Shown piece after piece: positions 34,353 to 42,553 of a DNA stretch of 64,000 bases. Source of the stretch: Dermacoccus abyssi. Lineage in GTDB: Bacteria; Actinomycetota; Actinomycetes; Actinomycetales; Dermatophilaceae. How positions within the stretch are numbered: position 1 is the stretch's first letter; the number at the start of each line of letters is the position of its first letter. The translations under genes were made by a program, and so were the position numbers. Below the pieces are notes generated by a model. It worked only from the letters and a program-made list of their open reading frames with translations, was not told where the DNA came from and did not search any database. The stretch lies in assembly GCF_034541975.1 (NCBI RefSeq), contig NZ_JAVYJM010000001.1; one strand, 5' to 3'.

Positions 34353-34712
34353 ATGACCGAACTCGACTCGCACCTCGGTTTCCAGGACGTACCGCGCGAG
34401 TTGGAGGCGATCGCGTTCGCTCTCGGCTCCTCCGGGTGGACGGACTGCTCCCTCACGGCGAGCGACGGTTTCACGCTGACGGTTCGGGCGAGCTACGTCT
34501 CGGACGTGCTGGCCGACTTCCTCGATGCTGCCTGGACCCTGGCGACGGAGTCGTCGCGCGCTGCGAGCTTCGTTCTTCACCGCGAACCTGACGCGACGAT
34601 CGTCGGATGCCTCGCTACCGAGAACCACATCCTGCTGTTGATCACCTCGAGCGACGACCGTCGTGCGTATCGCTTCACGTCGACGTCCGAGCTTGGCGCG
34701 GTTGATCTATGA
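34353..34712 (+). CDS. Hypothetical protein, possibly the intact part of a frameshifted gene
   Basis: A 119-residue protein with no family I recognise. It is acidic, with alternating hydrophobic strands (ASFVLHREPDATIVGCLA, HILLLITSS), no signal peptide and no membrane segment. A good SD (TGGAGAAAT) sits ahead of ATG 34353. The +1 frame continues with protein-like sequence (LARLIYDGVAAVDRGAYLDTW) from about 34690 to 34860, so the gene may once have been some 50 residues longer. There is no own promoter visible between the tRNA terminator and the start. Confidence 0.5.
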   Translation: MTELDSHLGFQDVPRELEAIAFALGSSGWTDCSLTASDGFTLTVRASYVSDVLADFLDAAWTLATESSRAASFVLHREPDATIVGCLATENHILLLITSSDDRRAYRFTSTSELGAVDL

Positions 34713-34863
34713 CGGCGTCGCAGCCGTCGATCGGGGCGCGTACCTTGACACCTGGTCGACGCATCCGTTCCCCGAAGAGCGGCTCAGCAACCTCGGTGAG
34801 CTCTTGGGCGCTCAGCAGGGTGTGTCGCCCAGTGGGCCGCGTACCCGTAGAGCGCCGGGGTGA
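34690..34863 (+). pseudogene. Possible out-of-frame C-terminal remnant
   Basis: In the frame one base ahead of the preceding gene, an open stretch encodes LARLIYDGVAAVDRGAYLD and then STHPFPEERLSNLGELLGAQ, which reads like a real amphipathic protein end, not an Arg/Ala-rich shadow. It has no good start of its own. A single-base indel near 34690 would join it to the upstream frame. Sequencing error, true mutation or coincidence cannot be told apart here. Confidence 0.3.
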
Positions 34864-34882
34864 AGCCCTCGCGGCGCCTCAG

Positions 34883-34888
34883 TAGGGT
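34883..34888 (+). promoter_or_regulatory. -10 hexamer of a leaderless transcript (shikimate dehydrogenase-like gene)
   Basis: TAGGGT ends 6 nt before ATG 34895; no SD. Confidence 0.6.
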
Positions 34889-34894
34889 TGAGCC

Positions 34895-35707
34895 ATGCTC
34901 TCGAAGGACACTCAGCTGTGCATCTCGATGTCGGGCAACCCGAGCAACATCGGCACGCGCTTCCACAACCGCCTCTACGACGAACTCGGGCTCGACTACG
35001 TCTACAAGGCGTTCTCGCCCACTGACCTCGAGCAGGCCGTGGCGGGCATCAGGGGCCTTCCGATCCGTGGCGCCGCGGTGAGCATGCCGTTCAAGGAGCA
35101 GGTCATCCCGATGCTCGACCGCCTCGACGAGTCGGCGAAGGCCATCGATTCGGTCAACACGATCGTCAACGACGACGGAGTCCTCACCGGGTACAACACC
35201 GACTACTCGGCCGTCGCCTCACTCCTGGCGAGCCACGGCGTGCCGACCGACCTGACGATCGCCGTGCGGGGGAGCGGCGGCATGGGCAAGGCCGTCGTCG
35301 CAGCATGTCGGGACACGGGATTCACCCACGGAACCGTCGTCGCGCGCAACGCGGACACGGGCCGTGCCCTCGCCGAACAGTACGGCTGGGAGCACTCGCG
35401 CGAGGTGCCGGAGGGAACTCGCGTCCTCGTCAACGTCACGCCGCTCGGCATGGCCGGGGGCGAAGGGGAGGGCCAACTCAGCTTCACCGAAGAGGAGATC
35501 GACGCTGCGGACTGGATCGTCGACGTCGTCGCCAAGCCGAGCGAGACCCCACTCATCGCGGCGGCGCGTGAGCGCGGCAAGAGCGTCATCACCGGGGCAG
35601 AGGTCATCGCACTCCAAGCCGCCGAGCAGTTCGTCCTCTACACGGGCGTGCGTCCCACCGACGAGCAGATTCGCGCGGCGTCGGAGTTCTCCCGCTCCAA
35701 AGCATGA
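34895..35707 (+). CDS. Shikimate dehydrogenase-like protein, HI0607 (SDH-L) type
   Basis: NADP-dependent shikimate dehydrogenase fold, 270 residues. The N-terminus (KDTQLCISMSGNPSNIGTRF) closely resembles what I recall of Haemophilus HI0607, the SDH-L class, instead of AroE, which has an SxSPxxHN motif here. The catalytic Lys67 (SMPFKEQ) and Asp103 (YNTDY) are kept, as is the nucleotide loop GSGGMGKA. SDH-L enzymes act poorly on shikimate and their true substrate is not settled, so the aroE symbol is not used. A monocistronic gene with a leaderless start, unlinked to other aromatic-pathway genes here. Confidence 0.85.
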   Translation: MLSKDTQLCISMSGNPSNIGTRFHNRLYDELGLDYVYKAFSPTDLEQAVAGIRGLPIRGAAVSMPFKEQVIPMLDRLDESAKAIDSVNTIVNDDGVLTGYNTDYSAVASLLASHGVPTDLTIAVRGSGGMGKAVVAACRDTGFTHGTVVARNADTGRALAEQYGWEHSREVPEGTRVLVNVTPLGMAGGEGEGQLSFTEEEIDAADWIVDVVAKPSETPLIAAARERGKSVITGAEVIALQAAEQFVLYTGVRPTDEQIRAASEFSRSKA

Positions 35708-35742
35708 TTGGCTGCGTGATCGAGTCGTGTTCGACGCGGGCT

Positions 35743-35748
35743 TAGGAT
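35743..35748 (+). promoter_or_regulatory. -10 hexamer of a leaderless pdtaR transcript
   Basis: TAGGAT ends 7 nt before GTG 35756. An ATG at 35747 overlaps this hexamer, so it cannot be the start if the promoter is real. Confidence 0.6.
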
Positions 35749-35755
35749 GCTCCGG

Positions 35756-36358
35756 GTGACGACGAACAGCCCTGAACCGACGAACACCCTTCCCCGCGTC
35801 GTGGTGGCCGAGGACGAGGCCCTCATCCGCCTCGACCTCGTCGAGATGCTAGAGGCGGGCGGCTACGACGTCGTCGCGGCGGTTTCCGACGGCGAGGCAG
35901 CACTCGCCGCCGTTCGCGAGCATCGCCCCGACCTGGCCGTGTTCGACGTCAAGATGCCGGCCAAGGACGGCATCAGCGCCGCAGAGGAGATCGGCCGCGA
36001 GCACCTCGCGCCCGTCGTGCTGCTCACCGCGTTCAGCGACAAGCACCTCGTCGACCGTGCCGGCGACGCGGGCGTCATGGGCTACGTCGTCAAGCCGTTC
36101 ACCTGGAACGACCTCGGCCCGGCGCTCACCGTCGCGCTGCGTCGCTGGAGAGACACCCGGTCGCTCAGCGACGAACTCGAGGAGATGAAGACGCGCTTCG
36201 AGGCGCGCAAGTCGCTCGACCGTGCCAAGGGGCTGCTCACGACGAAGCTCGGCCTCGACGAGCAGGCCGCCTTCCGGTGGATCCAGAAGACGGCCATGGA
36301 TCGGCGCCTGTCGATGCAGCAGGTCTGCGACGGTGTCATCGCCGAGTTCGGCGACTGA
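35756..36358 (+). CDS. pdtaR: Response regulator with ANTAR RNA-binding output domain (PdtaR)
   Basis: A 200-residue two-component regulator: receiver domain (about 14-130) with acidic pair Glu19/Asp20 (VVVAEDEAL), phospho-acceptor Asp64 (LAVFDVKMP) and Lys of VVKPF. A coiled linker and ANTAR domain follow (residues ~140-195: DRAKGLLTTKLGLDE). It matches Rv1626/PdtaR of mycobacteria, which binds nascent RNA to prevent termination when phosphorylated by PdtaS; the kinase is not in this window. GTG 35756 fits a leaderless start. Position between pyk and polA is typical of actinobacteria. Confidence 0.92.
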   Translation: MTTNSPEPTNTLPRVVVAEDEALIRLDLVEMLEAGGYDVVAAVSDGEAALAAVREHRPDLAVFDVKMPAKDGISAAEEIGREHLAPVVLLTAFSDKHLVDRAGDAGVMGYVVKPFTWNDLGPALTVALRRWRDTRSLSDELEEMKTRFEARKSLDRAKGLLTTKLGLDEQAAFRWIQKTAMDRRLSMQQVCDGVIAEFGD

Positions 36359-36371
36359 CTCTGCGCTCAGT

Positions 36372-36821
36372 TCACTGGTCGCGCAGCATGCACGTGATGC
36401 GTGCCGTGCAGGTGCGTCGCCCTTGGTCGTCGGTGATGACGACGTCGTAGGCCGCGAGCGTGCGACCGAGCGACAAGGCGGTCGCCGTCGCCGTCACGAT
36501 GCCCGAACGCGCCGAGCGGTGGTGCGTGGCGTTGATGTCGAGGCCGACCGCGTAGCGGCCCGGGCCCGCGGCTATTGCCGCACCGATCGAACCCACGCTT
36601 TCGGCGATGACGACGTTCGCGCCGCCGTGGAGGAGACCGTAGGGCTGGGTGTTTCCCTCCACCGGCATCGTCGCGACGACGCGCTCGGCGCTGGCCTCGA
36701 CGATCTCGATGCCCATGCGCTCGTCGAGCGTTCCCCTGCTCATCTCGCGCAGCATCGCGAGTTCCTCGTCGGTGGCGGGGCGGTTCTCCGCGGCGGAGGA
36801 GGGGCGGGAAGCGTCGGTCAT
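36372..36821 (-). CDS. PaaI-like hotdog thioesterase
   Basis: A 149-residue hotdog-fold acyl-CoA thioesterase of the PaaI/YbdB type. The active-site helix is GLLHGGANVVIAES (nucleophile-activating Asn or Glu region) followed by ITDDQGRRTC late strands. ATG 36821 has AAAGG 9 nt upstream; a frame extending to 36866 would enter the polA promoter. Convergent with pdtaR (13-bp gap, no hairpin) and divergent from polA. Substrate unknown, aromatic or fatty acyl-CoA being usual. Confidence 0.85.
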   Translation of the reverse strand: MTDASRPSSAAENRPATDEELAMLREMSRGTLDERMGIEIVEASAERVVATMPVEGNTQPYGLLHGGANVVIAESVGSIGAAIAAGPGRYAVGLDINATHHRSARSGIVTATATALSLGRTLAAYDVVITDDQGRRTCTARITCMLRDQ

Positions 36822-36855
36822 GTCGGTCGCCTTTCGGGTTGTCAGTGTCGGGACA

Positions 36856-36861
36856 TAGGCT
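36856..36861 (+). promoter_or_regulatory. -10 hexamer of a leaderless polA transcript
   Basis: TAGGCT ends 7 nt before GTG 36869. An out-of-frame ATG at 36865 lies between them. Confidence 0.6.
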
Positions 36862-36868
36862 GCCATGT

Positions 36869-39538
36869 GTGAAGCGCTTGTTGTTGCTGGACGGTCATTC
36901 CCTCGCCTACCGGGCGTTCTTCGCGCTGCCCGCGGAGAACTTCTCCACCTCCACGGGGCAGCACACGAACGCCGTGTACGGCTTCACCTCGATGCTCATC
37001 AACGTCCTGCGCGACACCGAACCCACCCACCTCGGTGTGGCCTTCGACGTGTCGCGTCAGACGTTCCGCACCGAGGAGTACGCCGAGTACAAGGCGGGGC
37101 GCGCCACGACGCCGAACGAGTTCAAGGGGCAGGTCAGCCTCGTCAAGGAGGTGCTTGACGCCATGGGCGTCGCGCACATCGAACTCGACGGCTACGAGGC
37201 CGACGACATCCTCGCCACCCTGACCACGCAGGCCGTCGATCAGGGCTTCGACGAGGTGCTCCTGTGCTCCGGTGACCGAGACGCCCTGCAGCTCGTGGGG
37301 GACAAGGTCACCGTCCTGTACCCGGTCAAGGGCGTCTCCGAGCTCACGCGCATGACGCCGGCCGCCGTCGAGGAGAAGTACGGCGTTCCGCCCGAGCGCT
37401 ACAGCGACCTCGCGGCCCTCGTCGGTGAGAAGTCCGACAACCTGCCCGGCGTGCCCGGCGTCGGCCCGAAGACGGCCGCCAAGTGGCTCACGACCTACGG
37501 CGACCTCACCGGTCTCGTCGCCTCCATCGACCAGATCAAGGGCAAGGCCGGCGAGTCCGTGCGTGCCCATCTCGACGGTGTGCTGCGCAACCGCCGCCTC
37601 AACCAGCTGCTCACCGACGTCCCGCTCGAGCTCGGACCGGACGACCTCGTGCGAGCGGACTGGAACCGTGACGAGGTGCACCGCGTCTTCGACGGTCTCG
37701 AGTTCAAGGTGCTGCGCGACCGCCTCTTCGCCACGCTCGGTACGAGCGAGCCGGAGGCCGAGGGCAACGTCGACGTCGACGGCGAGGTCGTTGCCGAGGG
37801 CGGCGCCGAGAAGGCCCTGGCCTCACTCACCGGACGCACCGGCGTCCACGTCCTCGGCACCTGGGCTCGCGGCACCGGTGACGCTGCCGGCATCGGTCTC
37901 GCAGGTGACGACGGTCGCGCGCTCTACATCGACCTCACCGCGCTCACACCGGACGACGAGAAGGCCCTCGCCGCCTGGCTCGCCGACGAGTCCAAGCCGA
38001 AGGCGCTGCACGACGCCAAGGGCCCGATGCACGCCCTCGACGCGCGCGGCCTCACGCTGCGCGGCCTGACGAGCGACACCGCGATCGCCGCCTACATCGT
38101 GCGACCCGACCAGCGCTCGTACGGCTTCGACGACCTCCTGTTGCGCTACTGCCACATCGAGCTCCCGCAGGCGGGTGACGCTGCCACCGGTCAGGGCATG
38201 CTCGACCTCGGCGGCACCGACACGGCCGAGACCGACGACGTCATGGCACGCGCAGCGGCCGTCGCCAAGCTCGCCACGGCGCTTGACGAGGCCGTCGCCG
38301 AGGTCGGGGGCACCGAGCTCATGGCCGACCTCGAAATGCCCGTCGTCGACGTCCTCGCCGGCATGGAGAAGGCGGGTATCGCCGTCGACCTCGACAAGCT
38401 GCAGAACCTCGAGAGCGACTACGACGCTCTCGTCGTCCAGGCTCAGCACGACGCGTGGGACGCGATCGGCGGCGAGCAGGTCAACCTCGGTTCGCCCAAG
38501 CAGCTGCAGACAGTGCTCTTCGAGACGCTCGGTATGCCGAAGACGAAGAAGACGAAGACCGGCTACACGACGGACGCCGAGGCTCTCGCCGACCTCTACG
38601 AGAAGAAGCCGCACCCCTTCCTCGAAGCGCTCCTGCGCCACCGCGATTCGTCGAAGCTGCGCTCGACCGTGGCAGGTCTCATCAAGTCGGTCGCGGACGA
38701 CGGCCGGATCCACACCACGTACCAGCAGACGATCGCGGCCACGGGGCGACTGAGCTCCACCGACCCGAACCTGCAGAACATCCCGATCCGCACCGAGTCG
38801 GGCCGGCGCATCCGCCGCGTGTTCGTCGTGGGTGAGGGCTACGAGTGCCTCATGTCGGCCGACTACTCGCAGATCGAGATGCGCGTCATGGCGCACCTTT
38901 CGGGTGACGAGGGCCTCATCCAGGCGTTCAACGAGGGTGAGGACCTGCACCGCTTCGTCGGTTCCCGAGTCTTCGGGGTGGAGCCGGAGGGTGTCACGCC
39001 CGAGATGCGCGCCAAGGTGAAGGCCATGTCCTACGGGCTCGCCTACGGCCTGTCCGCCTTCGGTCTGAGCAAGCAGCTGCGCATCTCCACCGCCGAGGCC
39101 CAGCGCCTCATGGACGGCTACTTCGAACGCTTCGGTGGGGTGCGTGACTACCTGCGCCACGTCGTCGACGAAGCGCGCGCCGTTGGATACACCGAGACGA
39201 TGATGGGACGCCGGCGCTACCTGCCGGATCTCGCGAGCGACAACCGTCAGCGGCGCGACATGGCCGAGCGGATGGCGCTCAACGCCCCCATCCAGGGCAG
39301 CGCCGCCGACATCATGAAGAAGGCGATGCTCGGGGTCGACGAGGCATTGCGCGACGGCGAGTACGCCTCGCGCGTCCTGCTCCAGGTGCACGACGAACTC
39401 ATCCTCGAGATCGCCGAGGGTGAACGCGAGGCCGTCGAGAAGCTCGTGCGTGAACAGATGGGATCGGCCGCCGATCTCGACGTTCCGCTCGACGTCAACG
39501 TCGGCACCGGCGCGAGCTGGCAGGACGCCGAGCACTGA
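36869..39538 (+). CDS. polA: DNA polymerase I
   Basis: Family A polymerase for repair and Okazaki fragment processing, 889 residues. The N-terminal 5'-3' exonuclease domain (LLLLDGHSLAYR, GYEADDILAT, CSGDRDALQL) is intact. The middle 3'-5' exonuclease fold has lost most DEDD residues: VHVLGTWARG replaces the DTET motif and LHDAKGPMHAL replaces the second motif, so proofreading is probably absent. Polymerase motifs A (ADYSQIEMRV), B (KAMSYGLAYGL) and C (QVHDELILE) are complete. GTG 36869 fits a leaderless start and the family N-terminus VKRLLLLDGHS. Confidence 0.96.
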   Translation: MKRLLLLDGHSLAYRAFFALPAENFSTSTGQHTNAVYGFTSMLINVLRDTEPTHLGVAFDVSRQTFRTEEYAEYKAGRATTPNEFKGQVSLVKEVLDAMGVAHIELDGYEADDILATLTTQAVDQGFDEVLLCSGDRDALQLVGDKVTVLYPVKGVSELTRMTPAAVEEKYGVPPERYSDLAALVGEKSDNLPGVPGVGPKTAAKWLTTYGDLTGLVASIDQIKGKAGESVRAHLDGVLRNRRLNQLLTDVPLELGPDDLVRADWNRDEVHRVFDGLEFKVLRDRLFATLGTSEPEAEGNVDVDGEVVAEGGAEKALASLTGRTGVHVLGTWARGTGDAAGIGLAGDDGRALYIDLTALTPDDEKALAAWLADESKPKALHDAKGPMHALDARGLTLRGLTSDTAIAAYIVRPDQRSYGFDDLLLRYCHIELPQAGDAATGQGMLDLGGTDTAETDDVMARAAAVAKLATALDEAVAEVGGTELMADLEMPVVDVLAGMEKAGIAVDLDKLQNLESDYDALVVQAQHDAWDAIGGEQVNLGSPKQLQTVLFETLGMPKTKKTKTGYTTDAEALADLYEKKPHPFLEALLRHRDSSKLRSTVAGLIKSVADDGRIHTTYQQTIAATGRLSSTDPNLQNIPIRTESGRRIRRVFVVGEGYECLMSADYSQIEMRVMAHLSGDEGLIQAFNEGEDLHRFVGSRVFGVEPEGVTPEMRAKVKAMSYGLAYGLSAFGLSKQLRISTAEAQRLMDGYFERFGGVRDYLRHVVDEARAVGYTETMMGRRRYLPDLASDNRQRRDMAERMALNAPIQGSAADIMKKAMLGVDEALRDGEYASRVLLQVHDELILEIAEGEREAVEKLVREQMGSAADLDVPLDVNVGTGASWQDAEH

Positions 39539-39568
39539 TATCGGGTCGCCCGGCTGAGTGAGACTCGT

Positions 39569-40543
39569 TCAGCGGCGCTCGTCGACCTCCAGTACGGCGT
39601 CGGCGAGTCGCAGTTCGGGGCTCACCCGAGCCCCGTCGCCCAGAACACAACCCTCGAGGTGCGCGCCGTCACCGATGACGCAGCCCGGCCCGAGCACGCT
39701 GTCGGTGAGCACCGCATCGGCGCCGATCTGGGCACCCGGCATGACGAGGCAGCGCTCGACGCGAGCCGTGGGGGCGACCTGGGCGCCGAGCAGAACACTC
39801 GTGGCGTTCGGGCGGTCGCTCGGGACGTGATCCCGGGCCCACGCCAGGTTTGCCGCGAGCAGCGCGGCGGGTGTTCCGATGTCGGCGAAGCGCGCGTCTT
39901 CGCGGTAGACCCGCACACCCTCGTCGAGCGCCACGGCTCGGGGGAACACGTCCCGCTCGAGCGAGACCACCTCGCCGGCCGGGATGAGATCGAGCAATGA
40001 CGGGCTGACGACGTACGTGCCGGCGTTGACGAAACCGGCAGGTGCGCCGGCGGGCTTCTCTTCGAACCGGGTGATGCGGTCACCGTCGAGATGGAGCAGG
40101 CCGAAGGCACTCGCGTCATCGACCGGTCGCGCGTGGATCGTCGCCAGGGGTGCGCCGGCGTGGACATGCGCGCGCACGTGCGCGGCGAGGTCGTGGTCGC
40201 TCACGAGGTCGCCGTTGATGACGACGAGCGCGTCGTCCGGGTGAAGCGTGAGCCCGGCGCACGCGTGTTTCAGCGCGCCACCGGTGCCCCGCGGCTCGGG
40301 CTCACGGGTGTAGCGCAGGTGGAGCCCGAAGCGCTCACCGTGGCCGAGCGCCGGCAGGAAGGCCTCGGCGTGGTGGGCGGTCGCCAACGTCACGGAGTCC
40401 ACTCCCGCGGCGGCGAGGCGACGAAGCTGGTGAGCGATGACGGGCTCGTCACCGATCGGCAGAAGATGCTTCGGCGTGCGTGTCGTCAGCGGCATCATCC
40501 GTGAGCCGTAGCCGCCCGCGAGGATGACGGCGTGAAGGCTCAC
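39569..40543 (-). CDS. NDP-sugar nucleotidyltransferase
   Basis: A 324-residue sugar-1-phosphate nucleotidyltransferase. The N-terminal Rossmann-like domain begins HAVILAGGYGSRMMPLT and has PKHLLPIG (sugar-phosphate Lys) and VINGDLVS (metal Asp). The C-terminal ~90 residues are a left-handed beta-helix (GAQIGADAVLTDSVLGPGCV). It resembles GlmU/ManC-type enzymes; mannose-1-phosphate guanylyl- or glucose-1-phosphate thymidylyltransferase are possible. GTG 40543 overlaps the stop of the upstream acyltransferase (GTGA), so the two are coupled, tying an activated-sugar supply step to envelope acylation. Confidence 0.85.
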   Translation of the reverse strand: MSLHAVILAGGYGSRMMPLTTRTPKHLLPIGDEPVIAHQLRRLAAAGVDSVTLATAHHAEAFLPALGHGERFGLHLRYTREPEPRGTGGALKHACAGLTLHPDDALVVINGDLVSDHDLAAHVRAHVHAGAPLATIHARPVDDASAFGLLHLDGDRITRFEEKPAGAPAGFVNAGTYVVSPSLLDLIPAGEVVSLERDVFPRAVALDEGVRVYREDARFADIGTPAALLAANLAWARDHVPSDRPNATSVLLGAQVAPTARVERCLVMPGAQIGADAVLTDSVLGPGCVIGDGAHLEGCVLGDGARVSPELRLADAVLEVDERR

Positions 40544-42459
40544 TTCGCGGTGTCCTTGCGGATCTGCGGTGCGATCCACGACCACATGATGGGTCCGGAG
40601 ACGGATGTGTAGTGCAGGGCGTCCTCGTAGAGCTCCTGGCCGTTGAGTTTGCCGTGGTACGTGCCGCCGGGGCACAGCCGGTCGAACTGCGACAGGAACT
40701 GCACCTTGTTCTGCGCAGCCCAATGCTTGGCGACCCCGTTGAGGTGACGCACCTTCGCGGTGTCGTTGAGGGACGGCGGATTCTGGCCGAACGTCGGCAT
40801 CTCGTGGCAGGCGAGGTCGAGCAGCACCGTGCGTTTCACCCGGGATTCCTTGGACTTGGCGAGCATCGAGTCGAGCGAGGAACGGATGAAGGCGTCGTGC
40901 TCGGCGCTGCCCGCCTTCAGCCGTCGGCCGTCGACCTCGTAGTCGTCGAGCAGGTTCTGCGGCAGGAAGTACAGCATCGTGTCTGCCTCGAAGAGCCCGA
41001 GGTGCCAGTTCTTCCAGAACGTGCGGCAGGCCGCGGGGGTGGGGGCCGGTTTGCCGTTGAGGATCTGCTGACCGGGGAAGGTGGTGCAGCCGAAGCTCGT
41101 CGACTCCGAGACGTCGAGGTCGGTGAACCGTGTGGACGGGAAGTTCACCATGAGGCTGTGCGGAATGGAGTTACCCACGACGACGACGCGCTGCGAGGCG
41201 CCCGGCTGGTACGACGGCACCGCGTACGTGAGTTCGCCGCCTCCCGCACCGGTCTCCTCGGTCGGGTTACCGCTGGTGACCCTCGGGAGCGCAACCGTAC
41301 CCACGGCGACGCCAGCACAGGCCGTCACCGCGACCAGGCGGGAGATCCTGGGCGAGCGGGGCACCAGACCGCGCAGTCCACCCGCCCGGATCGGCGCCTC
41401 GAGGTAGCGGTAGGTCAGCGTCGCGAAGACGATCGACAGCACGGCCTGCGCGAGCGCGGCGGCAGCGGTGCCCATGCCCAGACGCTCAGGCGTGAGGAAG
41501 ACGTGTACGGGCCAGTGCAACAGGTACAGCGCGTAACTGATGAGGCCGACCTGCCGCAGTGGCTCGAACGAGAACGCCCGCTGAAAGGCGTTCGCGTGCG
41601 GTGAGGCTGCGGCGAGGATCGCTGGCAGCGTGAGAAGACAGACGACGACGAGGCCGCCGCGGAAGACGAGCGGCGAATCCTCGGAGAGGGCGACGAACGC
41701 AACGAGCAGCGCCGCGAGGCTCGGCCAGGCGAGCTTCGAGATGGTCTCGACCCAGCGCGACGGGCGTTCGTGCCCCCATTGGCTCGGACCGACCCACGCG
41801 CCGATCGCAGCGCCGATGAGCAGTTCGAAGGCGCGGGTGTCGGTGCCGTAGTAGACGCGCGTCGGGTCGACGTCCGGCACGTAGAGGTAGGCCATCCAGG
41901 CGGCACTGGCGGCGGCAGCGACGGCGAAGACGAGCGCGAGCGTCCAGCGGCGGTGGACATACCGCGCGAGGACGAGGAACAGCAGCGGGAAGAGGAGGTA
42001 GTACTGCTCCTCGATGGCCAGCGACCAGGCGTGGCGCAGCGGAGAGGGAACGCCGTTGGCGTCGAAGTAGGCCTCGTTGCTCGCGAGGAGGCGCCAGTTC
42101 TGGACGTAGAAGAGCGTCGCGAGAGTGTCGAGCGCCACCGAGCTGCGTCGTCCCGAGGGTGTCCAGAAAGCTGCCGCCGCCAGCACCGCGATGAGCACGG
42201 TGATGAGGCTGGGCAGCAGGCGTCGGGCGCGGGCAGTCCAGAAGCGGCGCAGGTCGATGCGGCCCGAACGGGCGTACTCGCGCACGAGCAGACTCGTGAT
42301 GAGGTAACCCGACAGGACGAAGAAGAGGTCGACACCGAGCCAGCCGCCCTGAACCCCCGCCGGCCAGAGGTGAAAAACGAGAACGGCGAGGACGGCGACG
42401 CCACGAAGTCCGTCGAGCGCCGGGCGGTAACCCGGCGAAGTGGGTGCGCGACGTGGCAC
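40540..42459 (-). CDS. Acyltransferase-3 / SGNH hydrolase fusion (OafA-like), copy 1
   Basis: A 639-residue protein: N-terminal AT3 domain with about ten membrane helices (RPALDGLRGVAVLAV opening, RHAWSLAIEEQYYLLFP catalytic-region motif), then one helix, a linker and an extracytoplasmic SGNH domain (VVVGNSIPHSL with the Ser, EDALHYT with the DxxH pair). These proteins O-acetylate surface polysaccharides or peptidoglycan. GTG 42459 has GAGAGG 8 nt upstream; a TTG at 42489 is less likely. TAGACT on this strand (42503-42498) is a probable -10. Heads an operon with the nucleotidyltransferase. Confidence 0.9.
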   Translation of the reverse strand: MPRRAPTSPGYRPALDGLRGVAVLAVLVFHLWPAGVQGGWLGVDLFFVLSGYLITSLLVREYARSGRIDLRRFWTARARRLLPSLITVLIAVLAAAAFWTPSGRRSSVALDTLATLFYVQNWRLLASNEAYFDANGVPSPLRHAWSLAIEEQYYLLFPLLFLVLARYVHRRWTLALVFAVAAAASAAWMAYLYVPDVDPTRVYYGTDTRAFELLIGAAIGAWVGPSQWGHERPSRWVETISKLAWPSLAALLVAFVALSEDSPLVFRGGLVVVCLLTLPAILAAASPHANAFQRAFSFEPLRQVGLISYALYLLHWPVHVFLTPERLGMGTAAAALAQAVLSIVFATLTYRYLEAPIRAGGLRGLVPRSPRISRLVAVTACAGVAVGTVALPRVTSGNPTEETGAGGGELTYAVPSYQPGASQRVVVVGNSIPHSLMVNFPSTRFTDLDVSESTSFGCTTFPGQQILNGKPAPTPAACRTFWKNWHLGLFEADTMLYFLPQNLLDDYEVDGRRLKAGSAEHDAFIRSSLDSMLAKSKESRVKRTVLLDLACHEMPTFGQNPPSLNDTAKVRHLNGVAKHWAAQNKVQFLSQFDRLCPGGTYHGKLNGQELYEDALHYTSVSGPIMWSWIAPQIRKDTAK

Positions 42460-42497
42460 GGGGTGGGCCTCTCGATGGGAACAGGACAACGGGCGCG

Positions 42498-42503
42498 AGT
42501 CTA
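42498..42503 (-). promoter_or_regulatory. -10 hexamer for the acyltransferase-nucleotidyltransferase operon
   Basis: TAGACT read on the minus strand; the predicted transcription start near 42491 gives a ~32-nt leader carrying the GAGAGG SD. It is divergent from the TAGCAT of the neighbouring gene, 38 bp away. Confidence 0.45.
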
Positions 42504-42541
42504 TTTGCCGAATGGCCGGGCCGCAGGCGGTTCCACTTCGC

Positions 42542-42547
42542 TAGCAT
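42542..42547 (+). promoter_or_regulatory. -10 hexamer of a leaderless transcript
   Basis: TAGCAT ends 6 nt before ATG 42554; no SD. Confidence 0.55.
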
Positions 42548-42553
42548 GCGGGC

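Noticed and set aside
36822..36866. N-terminal extension of the thioesterase to 36866
   Set aside because: It would cover the polA -10 hexamer; a proper SD exists for ATG 36821.
39539..39568. Terminator between polA and the convergent nucleotidyltransferase
   Set aside because: Only short, imperfect pairings were found; nothing comparable to the other terminators.
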